Of a DNA stretch of 64,000 nucleotides, positions 24,273-34,453 are shown piece by piece. The stretch covers positions 105,780,296-105,844,295 of the forward strand of contig NC_081412.1 in the NCBI RefSeq assembly GCF_030272615.1. Direction: 5' to 3'. This DNA is from Cryptomeria japonica (taxonomy: Eukaryota > Streptophyta > Pinopsida > Cupressales > Cupressaceae). Position 1 is the stretch's first letter. Every line of letters begins with the position of its first letter. The notes beneath the pieces were generated by a model, which searched no databases, was not told the DNA's origin, and saw nothing but the letters and a program-made list of their open reading frames with translations. The position numbers and the translations under genes are program-made.

Positions 24273-25983
24273 GCTCTTCGGAACATCCTAATTCAAAAAT
24301 ACAAAAAAAAAAAATTATAAAACAAAAAAATCGTCACTTGGTGAAAACCTGGCAAACAGGCGCCTTGTGACAACAAAAAAATTGAAAAAATCGAAAAAAG
24401 TAAAGAGAAATAATTTCATCCAATGGTGAAAACCACTTCGGTGGCACCCTGGGCAAGTACCATGGTGAAAACTGGGTCACCAGCGCCATGCGTAGAGAGA
24501 CTTTGCTCCTCCCTCCTTCGGGATTCTCTTTCATCCTTTCACTTTGCACACACTCACAACCTATTCATTCACAATAAACTTACCCATTCCCATCATGGCT
24601 TGTTATTGATCTACCTAAGATTGGTTAGCCATCCATAACCCTCCCTTTTTCACTCCCTTTCCATCCATAATAAATCAGATCCTCTTTGTGACTAAGGCAA
24701 AATCCTACGTCTAGTAATGGGTGTGGAACTAAGAACATCACATGTTTTGAGGAGTACAGTTTCTTCCAGCTTCCTTCAAGTCTATTCGCGCACAATCCGC
24801 AATAAAGCAACATCTGTATTGAAGATCCGCAATAAAGTTTCGTCTTCTCTGCAATAAAGTATCAGTTTCATGGATTCAGTCAGTTTCAGATGAGACACAG
24901 CAGCAACAATGAGCTTCAACAAAATCAAATCTTTCAACAGACTCAGACAACATATGGTTCAGTGTTATCTATCCTTTTTGTGAAAGTGAACATTGTGACC
25001 ACAATCGAATAAGACTTAAACAAGTGACAAGAGACACTAAACTTGAGGACTACAGTGGATGTTGGTGTCGAGTCTTGGTTTTCTTTTGATTTTATCTTTT
25101 TGGTGACATGTCTTTTAGCTTTTCCAGGATGTCTTTGACTAGAGATTCTATCTCCAGGATGTCTTTGACTAGAAAGGCGAGGATGGGGTATCGTCACCTA
25201 TTTGCATTTGCTGTCTGTCGATTGTCTTTTAGTAATGCTATGACTTGTCCAAGGATATGAGGACACTGTGAGTCTAGTATGAACTGGGGCATTCCTTGTT
25301 TGTGACTGTCTTATCTCCATGCAAACAGGTACAATGACTTTCTGGGCCGAACATATGCCTCGATTGTCATAACCTATTTTGCCATAATAAAGCTCAATGA
25401 TGATAACGCACAAGAAGCTCTTTCACATTCATATCTTCTGTCTTCCATCCCCCTTTCTTGATTGACTTCCATTGTCCTTCTCGAGTCCGCGTAGCCCGCT
25501 ATCACATGACTGAGTATAATGACACACCAAAAAACATTTGCATTTCATATAGTTACACCTACATCACCACATATAAGCATTTCATACATACATATAGATA
25601 TCACAATTGCATCACATCCTGCATACAACACATGTTAGCACATCTTACATTTTCATCATGAAAATAATCATTTGCATTATCATATTCATTTGCATTACAT
25701 ACATTCACATTTGCATCATGCATCACATATACAACATAAAAGAACAAAAATATATTGCATTGCATCATATAAGCATCCATATCATAAAACATGTATCACA
25801 TAAGAACATTTCATCACATAGGTATGCATGCATATAGCTGCTGCAAAAATGGATCATCTCTCATATATAATCAAAAGTGTCATGATACAATGATGTCAAA
25901 AGAATCATATGGCTACAAAATCACCCGCAGGTGTCTACAATACAAAAATGGTACAATACTGATACATAGGGAGCCCTCTATGG
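24273..25983 (+). other. 3' internal spacer of element B
   Basis: After the polyprotein stop comes a stretch with repeated GGTGAAAAC...CCACTT phrases (24340-24480), a short direct repeat (AGGATGTCTTTGACTAGA, about 25127 and 25157), and AT-rich CATCA/CATTTGCAT-rich DNA (25500-25830). No protein domain was recognised. It separates gag-protease from the antisense PMD gene. Confidence 0.6.
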
Positions 25984-27279
25984 CTATGATAAATTCCCTT
26001 CCTCGGAGCCGCCTGGCCTCGACGGAGTTTGAGCCCTAGAAGGACCCACCCCAAGATCAACTCTGTTGGCCCCTGTGTCCCCTACAGCCACCCCTCGTGT
26101 TGTCCTATCTAGACAGAGGAACCCACTGATAACTCCTATCAACACTATTGGTAGTGCTAATCCTGTCCATGTCATGGTATCCCATGCCACATGTCCCACC
26201 CTCATCCCTAGTCCTGGATCCTAGAACACTCGTCTCAGTGCATCCCTATCTCCGTCTCGATCATAGGGTACTAACTCCCCATCGATCGGTATCCGTAGAA
26301 TCCTATATACATCTTCCAAGGTGACTGTCATCTCACCCATCGGCAAATGCAAACTACAAGTCTCTGAGTGCCATCTCTCAGCCAGTGCAGTCAGCAATCC
26401 CATGTTCACCCGAAACTCAGGCACATACAGAATGTATCTCAATCCCATAACCTCAATCGTAGCTCAGTCCTCGACTATCAACTCAGGTCGCAACCTCTGA
26501 GTCGATGGGAATCTCTCCCGTGACTCTAGCATCGGCAAGTACTCCTGCAGTCAAGCAACTCAATCATGTCAGTTATCGTGGCATTCACTGTTTATCACAA
26601 AATGCTACTCGCTATCTAAATGCACATAGCTATTTATCCTAGTGACACTCACTGTTCATCACAAAGTGTTGCTATCTATCCTAGTAGTACTCCCTGTTCA
26701 TCACAAAGTACTACGTGTGTGACACTCACTGTTCATCACAAAGTGTTACTCACATTTGCACTCCCTGTTCATCACAAAGTGCTGCTCATATTTTAGTACT
26801 CCCTGTTCATCACAAAGTACTTTATCTTGGTACTCACTGTTCATCACAAAGTGCCTTGATCTATCTTAGTCTTCCCTAGAGGACCTGCTTGAGTGTATCC
26901 TCTCAATAGCTTATCCAATCGACAGCATATGTTCATCACAGAACTGCCGATTTGACCTGGAAGACATAAATTCGCATTTTTGGACACAAACACATTTTCT
27001 TGACATAAATGCGCATTTATTACATTACCTAGTATGCATTAATGACAACAATAAATGCATCAAAGTAGGAGGAGGTTTTGTGGTACTTACTGGCTCTCCT
27101 GCCTCTGCTGGCCTCTGAAATCGACGAACACGGTCGAATCTATGCACGAAAGCCATCGCTGCTGACTGCTCCTGCTCTATTTTCGCTCTGCAATGTGCTC
27201 TCATGGATGTGTAGATGACAATGAGGATGTATTTTCCCTCGTGGTCTATCTTATAGCCTACCCTAGCCTTCGCCTTCAT
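25984..27279 (-). pseudogene. Antisense two-exon plant mobile domain (PMD) gene in element B
   Basis: PMD proteins (the MAIN/MAIL1 fold) occur both as host silencing factors and as transposon passengers. Exon 1, about 27279-27089, opens with ATG and ends ...GEP before GTAAGT. Exon 2, about 26548-25984, begins after TGACTGCAG and carries the PMD signature: MGLRYILYVPEF, LLTALAERWHSET, FHLP-like LHLPMGEMTVTLEDV, RILRIPI. Two in-frame stops (TGA near 26491, TAG at 26221) suggest the copy is inactive, unless an alternative splice avoids them. The 540-bp intron is full of short repeats. It runs opposite to gag, like the antisense ORFs known in some Tat-type elements. Confidence 0.75.
26575..26880. 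repeat. Intronic interspersed 19-bp repeat, about eight copies
   Basis: The core CACTGTTCATCACAAAGTG, with variants CTCCCTGTTCATC and AAAGTACT, recurs every 25-60 bp. The core ends are complementary (CACT...AGTG), so each copy can fold as a short hairpin. It lies within the antisense PMD intron. Confidence 0.85.
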
Positions 27280-27480
27280 TTCCTGAGTCAGTCTTCATTA
27301 TCCCATGACTTTGTCACTTTATCTGGTCAATCCCGTCTTTCTTATCGAGAGATTGTCTGCAATCTTTTTAGACATTTTCATCCAATCTTTCGAGGGGGCA
27401 TATAACTCCCATCTTGGGGCAACTCTGTATCAGTTCATCTTATTTTCTTTGAAACAACGCGACAAGCCGCATTGTCTCAA

Positions 27481-27492
27481 AGAGGGGCAAAA
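27481..27492 (+). other. Polypurine tract of element B
   Basis: AGAGGGGCAAAA lies directly before the 3' LTR. This is the expected plus-strand primer site. Confidence 0.85.
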
Positions 27493-28289
27493 TGTAGACA
27501 CCCAAAATTGTCCAATCTAATTAAATAAATATTTTATTTATTTAATTATCTAAGCCTAATTCTTCTATTAATTAAATAAATCTTTATTTATTTAATTCAT
27601 TCATTTATCCTCTTCTAGCCTTATTTCTCATTTAAATAAATACATTTATTTATTTAAATTATCCCTTTCTTAAATTAAATAAATATTTTATTTATTTAAT
27701 TGTCCTACTTCTTCTATTAATTAAATAAATCTTTATTTATTTAATTAATTCATTATCTTTTTCTACCCATGACACATGTCATTCATCTCTTAATTCATAC
27801 ACTACCTACCTCTTTCATTATTTTGGTATTTCTTTTACCTACCCTCTAATCCTAGCCAACCTCTCTTTTTACACCTCTCAATCTTAACCCTCCATTTCTT
27901 ATTGTGTCTTCTATTTAAAGAGATGCCTTCTTCATTGTCAAACCCTAATGACATATCCTAATGACATATCCTAATGACTGATTTTGGAGTACTTGGCTAC
28001 ACTACAATTCCACTTGCAACCACATTCCGTTCTTTGTTGAGCTCTTGTGCATATAAAAATCTGAGAGCAAGTATATCAAGCAAGATCAATGGAGATAGGA
28101 AGAATGGAGATCAAAACCCTATTGGACATGTGATGGTATAATCTTTGTGATTTTGAGTTATTTGCATTGTCTTAGGTTATCTTCATATGCTATGGTGGAT
28201 CTTTGTTCATTGTTAGGCTAGGGTTTAGTGGTTGGATTCATTTAGCCTTTCAATTTTGTTATTATTGTTATCCATTTTCACCATACACA
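27493..28289 (+). repeat. 3' LTR of gypsy element B
   Basis: 797 bp, the same length as the 5' LTR. Four substitutions were seen by eye (three near 28157, 28190 and 28267, one in the terminal ACA). Followed by CATAT. Confidence 0.95.
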
Positions 28290-28294
28290 CATAT

Positions 28295-28417
28295 ATCTAT
28301 ATAATAATATGTATATATAACTATAGATATGCATATATACATACATAAACACATATTATATATGTATGTCTATACATATGTGTAGTAAATGCTCAGTTTG
28401 TAGCAATACATTATTAT
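28295..28417. repeat. TA-rich microsatellite
   Basis: ATATAT/ACATACATA alternation that matches the TA-rich DNA on the other side of element B (16780-16805). B inserted into this tract. Confidence 0.75.
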
Positions 28418-28575
28418 ATCTTCATAACTCGTACGGGTTTTGTAAAACGCAAAATAATAGTTTTACATAACCCGTACGAGTTTTGTGAAATACAAAATAA
28501 TGGTTTTAGTTCTACATTACCCATACGAGTTTTGTGAAACACAAAATATGGTTTTAGCCCATGTGGGTTTTGGCT
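28418..28575. repeat. Four palindromes, about 38-49 bp apart (right set)
   Basis: Copies of TAACCCGTACGGGTT or close variants are centred near 28431, 28474, 28523 and 28560. They are separated by TTTTGTGAAA-C/T-ACAAAATA-type spacers. They match the left set at 15595-15727; without element B the two sets would be about 1.7 kb apart. Confidence 0.8.
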
Positions 28576-29437
28576 TGGTAAGAGGGTTGGAAAACGACCC
28601 TAAGGCTTGCAAGTCCATTTCCCCCCCATTGTTGTCCCTTTACATGTTTTTTCATCATCAAACATGATTTATTAACTTTTGTCATCATCAGGTTTACAAA
28701 TGATCAAGTGGGTATCTCTAAAATTACCACCATAATCTCACATCTTCTCAGTTTTCTAACCATATAAAGTTTTCTATTTTTGGACAACATTAGTATAGTA
28801 AACTTTAATTTTCTTTACTAGTGCCTTGACAGTCCTCACAGACATATGTCTACCATTTTTTTAATAAATTTTAATATACTTGACCAAATTCAAAATAAAT
28901 TACATATTATTATTCTACACTAGATTCTATACACTTTTTAAAAAAAAAGTTTTTATTTTTTATTATTTTGATGCAAGTTACGGTTAGCACACGAACAGGT
29001 ACCAAATTTTCAGGATGTGGTCACTTCAAAAAATCATAAAAAATAAAATACTCAACAAAAAATTACAAAAAAATACACAACCTCTATATCTCACTCTTAC
29101 CTATCATCCTACCAAATGGTTTTGCAAAATACTAAATCTAACTATATATTTTGTGCAGCACAGGAAAACAATTATGTTATGTTTTTTTCTGAAAAAATCA
29201 GGAATAGTTTTTCATGCATGAGAGGTTTGACCCTATTAATCTTATCCAATTTTTAAAAAAATTAGTAGTTTAGAAACTAGATTCATAGTACTACAATTCT
29301 TATTATTTTCTCAACTCCTAGTTTTGAGTGAATGGCCTTCAAATTCTCTTTGAAGTTTAGGTTTACCTGTTTTTGGAAGAAGAAAAAAAGTGGCCACTTA
29401 TACCCCCCTTTTTGTTCACCATATTGGTGCACTTACC
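28576..29437. other. Right end of the DNA inserted in element A
   Basis: AT-rich, with no motif-bearing frame. Similarity to copia integrase begins at about 29438, so the inserted DNA ends just before it. I found no terminal inverted repeat with the left junction near 5668. Confidence 0.5.
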
Positions 29438-31946
29438 CATGTAAGGAATGTCAAATGGGAAAGCAAGTGAGAACTTATTTTAAGAGTACACAAGACAAAT
29501 CTAATGATGTTCTTGATCTTATTCATATTGATTTGTGTGGTCTTGCTACAATTAAGAGTTTTCAAGGTGATAGATATTTTATGCTAATCATTGATGACTA
29601 CTCTAGAATGATGTGGGTTACTTTATTAAGGGAGAAATATGAAGCATTCGAAAAATTTAAAATCTTTAAAGCTAAATTTGAGACAAAGATAGGATTGAAG
29701 ATTAAATGCTTAAGGTCTGATCAGGGTGGAGATTTTGCATCAAGTGAATTTAACAATTATTGTGAAAAGAATGGGATAAGGAGACAGTTATCTGCACCTC
29801 GGACACCTTAGTAGAATGAAGTTGTGGAAAGGAAGAAGAAAACTATCTTGGATGTGGCTAGAACTATGATGATGGAAGCTAATCTGCCTCATATCTACTA
29901 AAGAGAAGCTATGAGCACGATGGTATACACATTCAACAGAGTTCATATCAAAGGAGACATCGGTAAGACACCTTATGAGTTATGGTTTGGCCATACATCT
30001 ACAATTAAGTATTTCAGAATCTTTGATAGTAAATGCTATATCAAAATAGATGATTCCATTGGAAAGTTTGATCCTAGATATGATGAAGGGATATTTAGTG
30101 GTTAATCTAATGAAAGAAAAGCATATAGATGTTATAGCAAAAGATTGCATAGAATTGTGGGGAGTACTAATGTCAAGGTGGATGAGCTTAACAGATGTCA
30201 AATCAGAACTTATGAGAGACAACCAATAATGGAAATGATCATAACTAAACCGGTAGCACCTACACCAAAATAGAATGTTGAACTAGTTACTCCGATAGTA
30301 TCAGAAAGTTCAATGGTAACTAAAGATCATAGCAAAGGAACAGAAAATCAGAAGACTCCTAAGTATGTCAGGTTAAATCATTCAGAAGATCAGATCATTG
30401 GAGACAAGAATAAAGGAGTGATGACAAGAAGTAGGTTGGCAGCTAATAAGGTATGTTTAATTTCTCAAATTGAACTGATATTAGTAATTGAAGCATGTAA
30501 AGATGAATGTTGGATAAAAGTTATTGAAGAGGAATTAGATTAGATAGAAAAGAATAATACATGAACTTTAGTTCCTCGGCCTAAAAATAAGAATGTTATT
30601 GAGACTAAATGGATTTTTAGGAATAAATTGAATGAAGATGGACAAGTTGTGAGGAATAAGGCTAAATTGGTTTGTAAAGGATATTCTTAGAAGGAAGGAA
30701 TGGATTATGATGAGACTTTTGCTCCAGTAGCTAGGATTGAAGCTATGAGATTATTTCTTGCTTATGTCGCCCATAAGAACTACAAGGTTTATCAGATGGA
30801 TGTTAAATGTGCATTTTTGAATGGAGATCTTGAAGAGGAAGTTTACATTGAGAAGCCTGATGGATTTTCACTTTAAGATGACAAAACATGGTTTGCGGGT
30901 TAAGGAAAGCTTTATATGGATTAAAACAAGCCCCTAGAGCTTGGTATGCAAGATTGGATAAATATCTTTTGAAGCATGGTTTCACTAAAGGTAATGCTAA
31001 CAGTAATTTATATTATAAGATCACTAATGATAGCATATTGATTGTTGAAGTCTTTGTTGATGATATCATTTTTGGAGGTGAGGATACGTTATGTATGGAA
31101 TTCTCTACTAATATGAAGAATGAATTTGAGATGTCTATGATTGGGGAGATGAAATTTTTCTTAGGTTTGCAGATTACACAGACTGATAAAGGTATTTTCA
31201 TCTGACAAACTAAGTATGATAGGGAGTTGTTGAAGAAATTTGGTATGGAAAATTCTAAACCGGTTGGTACTCCTATGGTTACAAGTGAGAAATTGACTAA
31301 GATAGATGCATCAGCACTGGTAAATCTTACAAGGTACAAGTCTATAATTAGAGGTTTGTTATATCTGACTCAGACTATATCTGATATAATGAATGCAGTT
31401 TGTATTGTATCAAGATATCATAGCGATCCTAGAGAGAAATGAGAGTGCGGTGAAAAGGATTTTTCAGGTATTTGAAAGGAACAACTAAATTGGGCTACAG
31501 ATGTTGATGACCAGAAGAGCACATCTAGTGGAGATTTCTTTCTTGGAAAGAAACTTGTTTCATGGATCAACAAGAAGCAGTCATGCACCTCTTTATCTAC
31601 TGTTGAAGATGAGTATGTTGTTGTTTCTACTAACTGTACACAAGTTCTATGGATGAAGCAAATGTTGAAGGATATAAGGGTGGATTGTAATGAACCAGTA
31701 GTTATACACTGTGATAACTTTATTGCGATGGACATATCAAAGAAACTGGTATTTCATTCTAAGACAAAACACATATCTATCAAGTACAACTTTTTGAAGG
31801 AGAAGGTGGAAGCAAATGAATTCAATTTGGTTTATGTGAACACTAAAGAGAATATTGCAAATATCTTCACTAAACTTTTTCCTAAGGAATCATTTGAGTA
31901 CTTCAAAGATATATTGGGGGTTTCTGCCTCTCCAGTAGAGACCTGA
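29438..31946 (+). pseudogene. pol: Integrase-RT-RNase H remnant of copia element A
   Basis: Copia polyprotein in the usual order integrase, reverse transcriptase, RNase H. Integrase begins at CKECQMGKQV and shows LIHIDLCG and LRSDQGGDF. Two adjacent TAG codons at about 29809-29814 precede the glutamate motif (VVERKKK). The RT region carries [14 protein letters not shown] and [11 protein letters not shown] (about 31056-31088), and RNase H carries IHCDNFIAMD (about 31710). Many stops and frameshifts occur between 29809 and 31640, and part of RNase H near 31490 is deleted. Nonfunctional. It is the distal half of the gag at 5099. Confidence 0.88.
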
Positions 31947-32300
31947 GTTATGTTGATTGGCATTAGTCCGCTATGCATTTACAGAGCTACTATTCATTCT
32001 GGATTGATGTGTTGGTGCTACTACTCAGGGGGAGTAGTCAGTTGTGTGGTTCAGTGGATTTATAATTTTTCTTTGATATTCATGTCATATTTTTGACATT
32101 GATGTCAAATTGGGAGAGATATATGTGAAAAAAAAAGCTTAATAGGGATATCATTCACAGGGGGAGTTTTTTAACTTCATTGTAATATCATCTTATGGGA
32201 GATTGTTGGTTGTCCTCCTTTGGGGGAGACTTATTTGGCATTTCTTGGCACTTGGATTTTTTTCACATCTAGTGTTGCCATCAATGCCAAACAGGGAGAT
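31947..32300 (+). other. 3' untranslated region and polypurine tract of element A
   Basis: Noncoding stretch with several G-runs (CAGGGGGAGTAG near 32024 and 32157). It ends in ACAGGGAGAT directly before TGTTGG, the expected purine tract. The layout matches that of C and D. Confidence 0.8.
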
Positions 32301-33541
32301 TGTTGGAAAATTGGAGGAATTGATTATGTGTTGCATTGATGTTTTATCTTTGATGACAACACCGGTTGTTTTGGTTATTTATTGGTTTCTGGTAGGTTCG
32401 AGTAGAGCAGTTGGGTTATGATATTGATCCAGTATGCTCTGGTCTGCTTCGGTTTGTGGAATTGGTTTGGATCTATCATTCATGCTATTCATATGTGTAT
32501 CACGATCAGTTGGTTCAGGATTTGATGACTCAAGAGATATCATTTGTTCTAGTAAGCCTTTTGGTCACCGGTAAGGATTCTACCGACAGAGCTTTGTTGA
32601 AGATCTTTTGATGCACGTGATAAGTGGTGTTGGTGCGGCTTCTAGATGGATTTTGGGATGCTGGTGGTTATCTTGTTCATTTTCTTGTTGATTGGTGGTG
32701 TTGGATTTGGTTCTAGACCTAATGCTCTTATTCGGCTAGGTTATGGATTGATTTATGTAATGTGTTGGTGGATGGTCTTGATGCGTTTCTGGTTAGATCT
32801 ATTGATTGGATTATGTTGTTTCGGTCTTAGGCCGACTTGGTTGATCATTGGATTGTGGGTTTATGTTATGAATTTATTGTATTATCTTTTAGGTGGCTAA
32901 TCTAATTGTTTAGGTCCCAATTGGCATAAATATGATGTAAGATCTCTTTGTATATCATGGGCATATTCATAGGATTAAGGTTATGGGATTATCTATGTGT
33001 GAATAAGGTTATAATCATATGTAGAGGTTTTGGTTGATCATAGGTAATCAAGTTAGGTTGGTGAAAGAGGTTTAAGACCTCTGGTACTAAGCTTAACCAA
33101 AATTGTATTCAAGCATAGGACATTCTATTCTCATAGTTCACTCTTCTTTCTGGATTGTAATCTGGATTTATTTTGTAGTCAATGAGGCTCCTTTTGTGAT
33201 GAGCAATGCACTCTAGGTTGTTATCCTTCTTGCATATGCAGACCCTCTTTATGTAATTGCATACTTACTGCAAAAGTATTATCTAACTATGGGTAGGCTT
33301 CCCACCGTGGTTTTTCCCCTTACCGGGTTTTCCACGTACAAATCTTGGTGTTATCTTTTTTGGATGGTTGGTAAATGTTATGTGGATTATATTTGTGCTT
33401 AACTGTTATATTTGTTATTCCAGTATTTGGTTTATGTATTCCAATAATAAGTTTTTAATGCTTAAAGTTCTATAATCTGTAAACAATTGATTCACTCCCC
33501 CCCCCTCTCAGTTGTTCACCGGTTATCTAAGTTTTCTAGCA
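32301..33541 (+). repeat. 3' LTR of copia element A
   Basis: About 1241 bp, TGTTGG to TAGCA, followed by CATTA. Aligns with 3828-5042, with many substitutions and small indels. Carries TTTTTCCCC...GGGTTTTCC near 33310-33333. Confidence 0.9.
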
Positions 33542-33546
33542 CATTA

Positions 33547-34453
33547 TGGTAGTGATTCTAGATTCAACATAATCTTACTAAAGCTTCCTATTATATTCAC
33601 ATGAGAATGAAAGATATGGAGCTTAAGTCACCATCAAAAGTCACAATTAGTGTTCGTTACTTATGGCATGCATCGAGTAGGTGTCATGGAAAAGAATTGA
33701 CCAATGGTACTACTCCAAAAATTGTCAGTTCATCCCTTTCTCCCAAGGAGCACTCTATTAACATGTGGCTCAATTTTCTCTTTCTCATAGTGGCCCCATT
33801 TGTTCAGTCACTCTATGATCCAAACCAATGTAACTAATTCTCTATGTACATTCATCGACAATTTCCCAAAACTCATGCCTGAATGACACATGGTGCAATA
33901 TAAAGAAACACCCTCATAAAAGCCTTTGTGGCTTTCAATTTTGTTGGACTTGCACTTGACTATCATATATTTCTGTTGGTAGACAGATTTGTTGCTTTAA
34001 GAAACTTTCTTGAAAAACTCTATTTTTCTCTGTAATTAGCAACAAAGCGTTCACAACAGTTGAAGAATCACAAAAACAAAAGAATGGTAATTCTTCTCTG
34101 CGTTTGAGAGGGGCAGCTCCCTCGTATAATGGGGGTATTTGGATTTTTTAAAAATTTAAAGAATGAACAATAAAGAAAGATTGCATGCCATATAAGGTAT
34201 GAATCTAGATTAAAATAAATTCCATATAATCAAGTTTGAGATACCACAACTTGAAATAAACTTCTTCACATTCAATGTTAAAGGGAAAGCATTAGGTAAT
34301 CATCAATCAAACATAAGAACATTGATAATAACCCATGAGAATAAGTTGAACACACATCCAAATTGATCTCTATTGCTTAATTGCTTGAATAATACTATCC
34401 AAGTCTCTTATACAAAACTTGTGAAAAAGTGGAATCCCGTCTAAATGACTAGC
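33547..34453. other. Flank of element A, no gene recognised
   Basis: Original right flank of the element A insertion site. A 78-codon plus-strand open frame (33601-33837) has no known motif. No promoter or repeat stands out. Confidence 0.5.

Larger units (their letters stand above)
16806..28289 (+). mobile_element. Ty3/gypsy element B, young and non-autonomous
   Basis: Complete element of 11,484 bp: two 797-bp LTRs (TGTAG...ACA), a primer site, a long leader, one gag-protease reading frame, an antisense PMD gene, a purine tract and the 3' LTR. It is flanked by the duplication CATAT (16801-16805 and 28290-28294). By eye the LTRs differ at about 4 positions, so insertion was recent. Reverse transcriptase, RNase H and the catalytic core of integrase are absent, so movement would need enzymes supplied by a relative. 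The protease motif (DGG) and large size recall the Tat/Ogre group, but I cannot assign the lineage firmly. Confidence 0.93.
3828..33541 (+). mobile_element. Ty1/copia element A, split by about 23.8 kb of later insertions
   Basis: The two LTRs begin TGTTGG and end in CA, and they are flanked by the same 5-bp duplication, CATTA (3823-3827 and 33542-33546). Gag starts after the primer site and stops matching its relatives at about 5668. Integrase to RNase H resumes at about 29438, just before the 3' LTR. Matching duplications plus complementary halves show this is one element rather than two fragments. LTRs differ by more than 10% over the parts compared by eye, so the insertion is old. Against relative C, about 1.08 kb of A (gag zinc knuckle, protease, start of integrase) is missing at the split. 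Confidence 0.88.

Noticed and set aside
24943-25413. Minus-strand frames with basic repeats after the gag-protease gene
   Set aside because: Short, no domain, driven by a local direct repeat.
26575-26880. CRISPR-like array (short repeat with spacers)
   Set aside because: Repeat spacing is irregular, copies vary, and the location is a plant transposon intron.
32203-32900. Hydrophobic open frames with apparent membrane segments
   Set aside because: They lie in and just before the 3' LTR of element A and reflect its T/G-rich strand; the matching 5' LTR does not keep the frames.
33601-33837. Small plus-strand gene of 78 codons
   Set aside because: No motif, no conserved neighbour, and no promoter or splice evidence.
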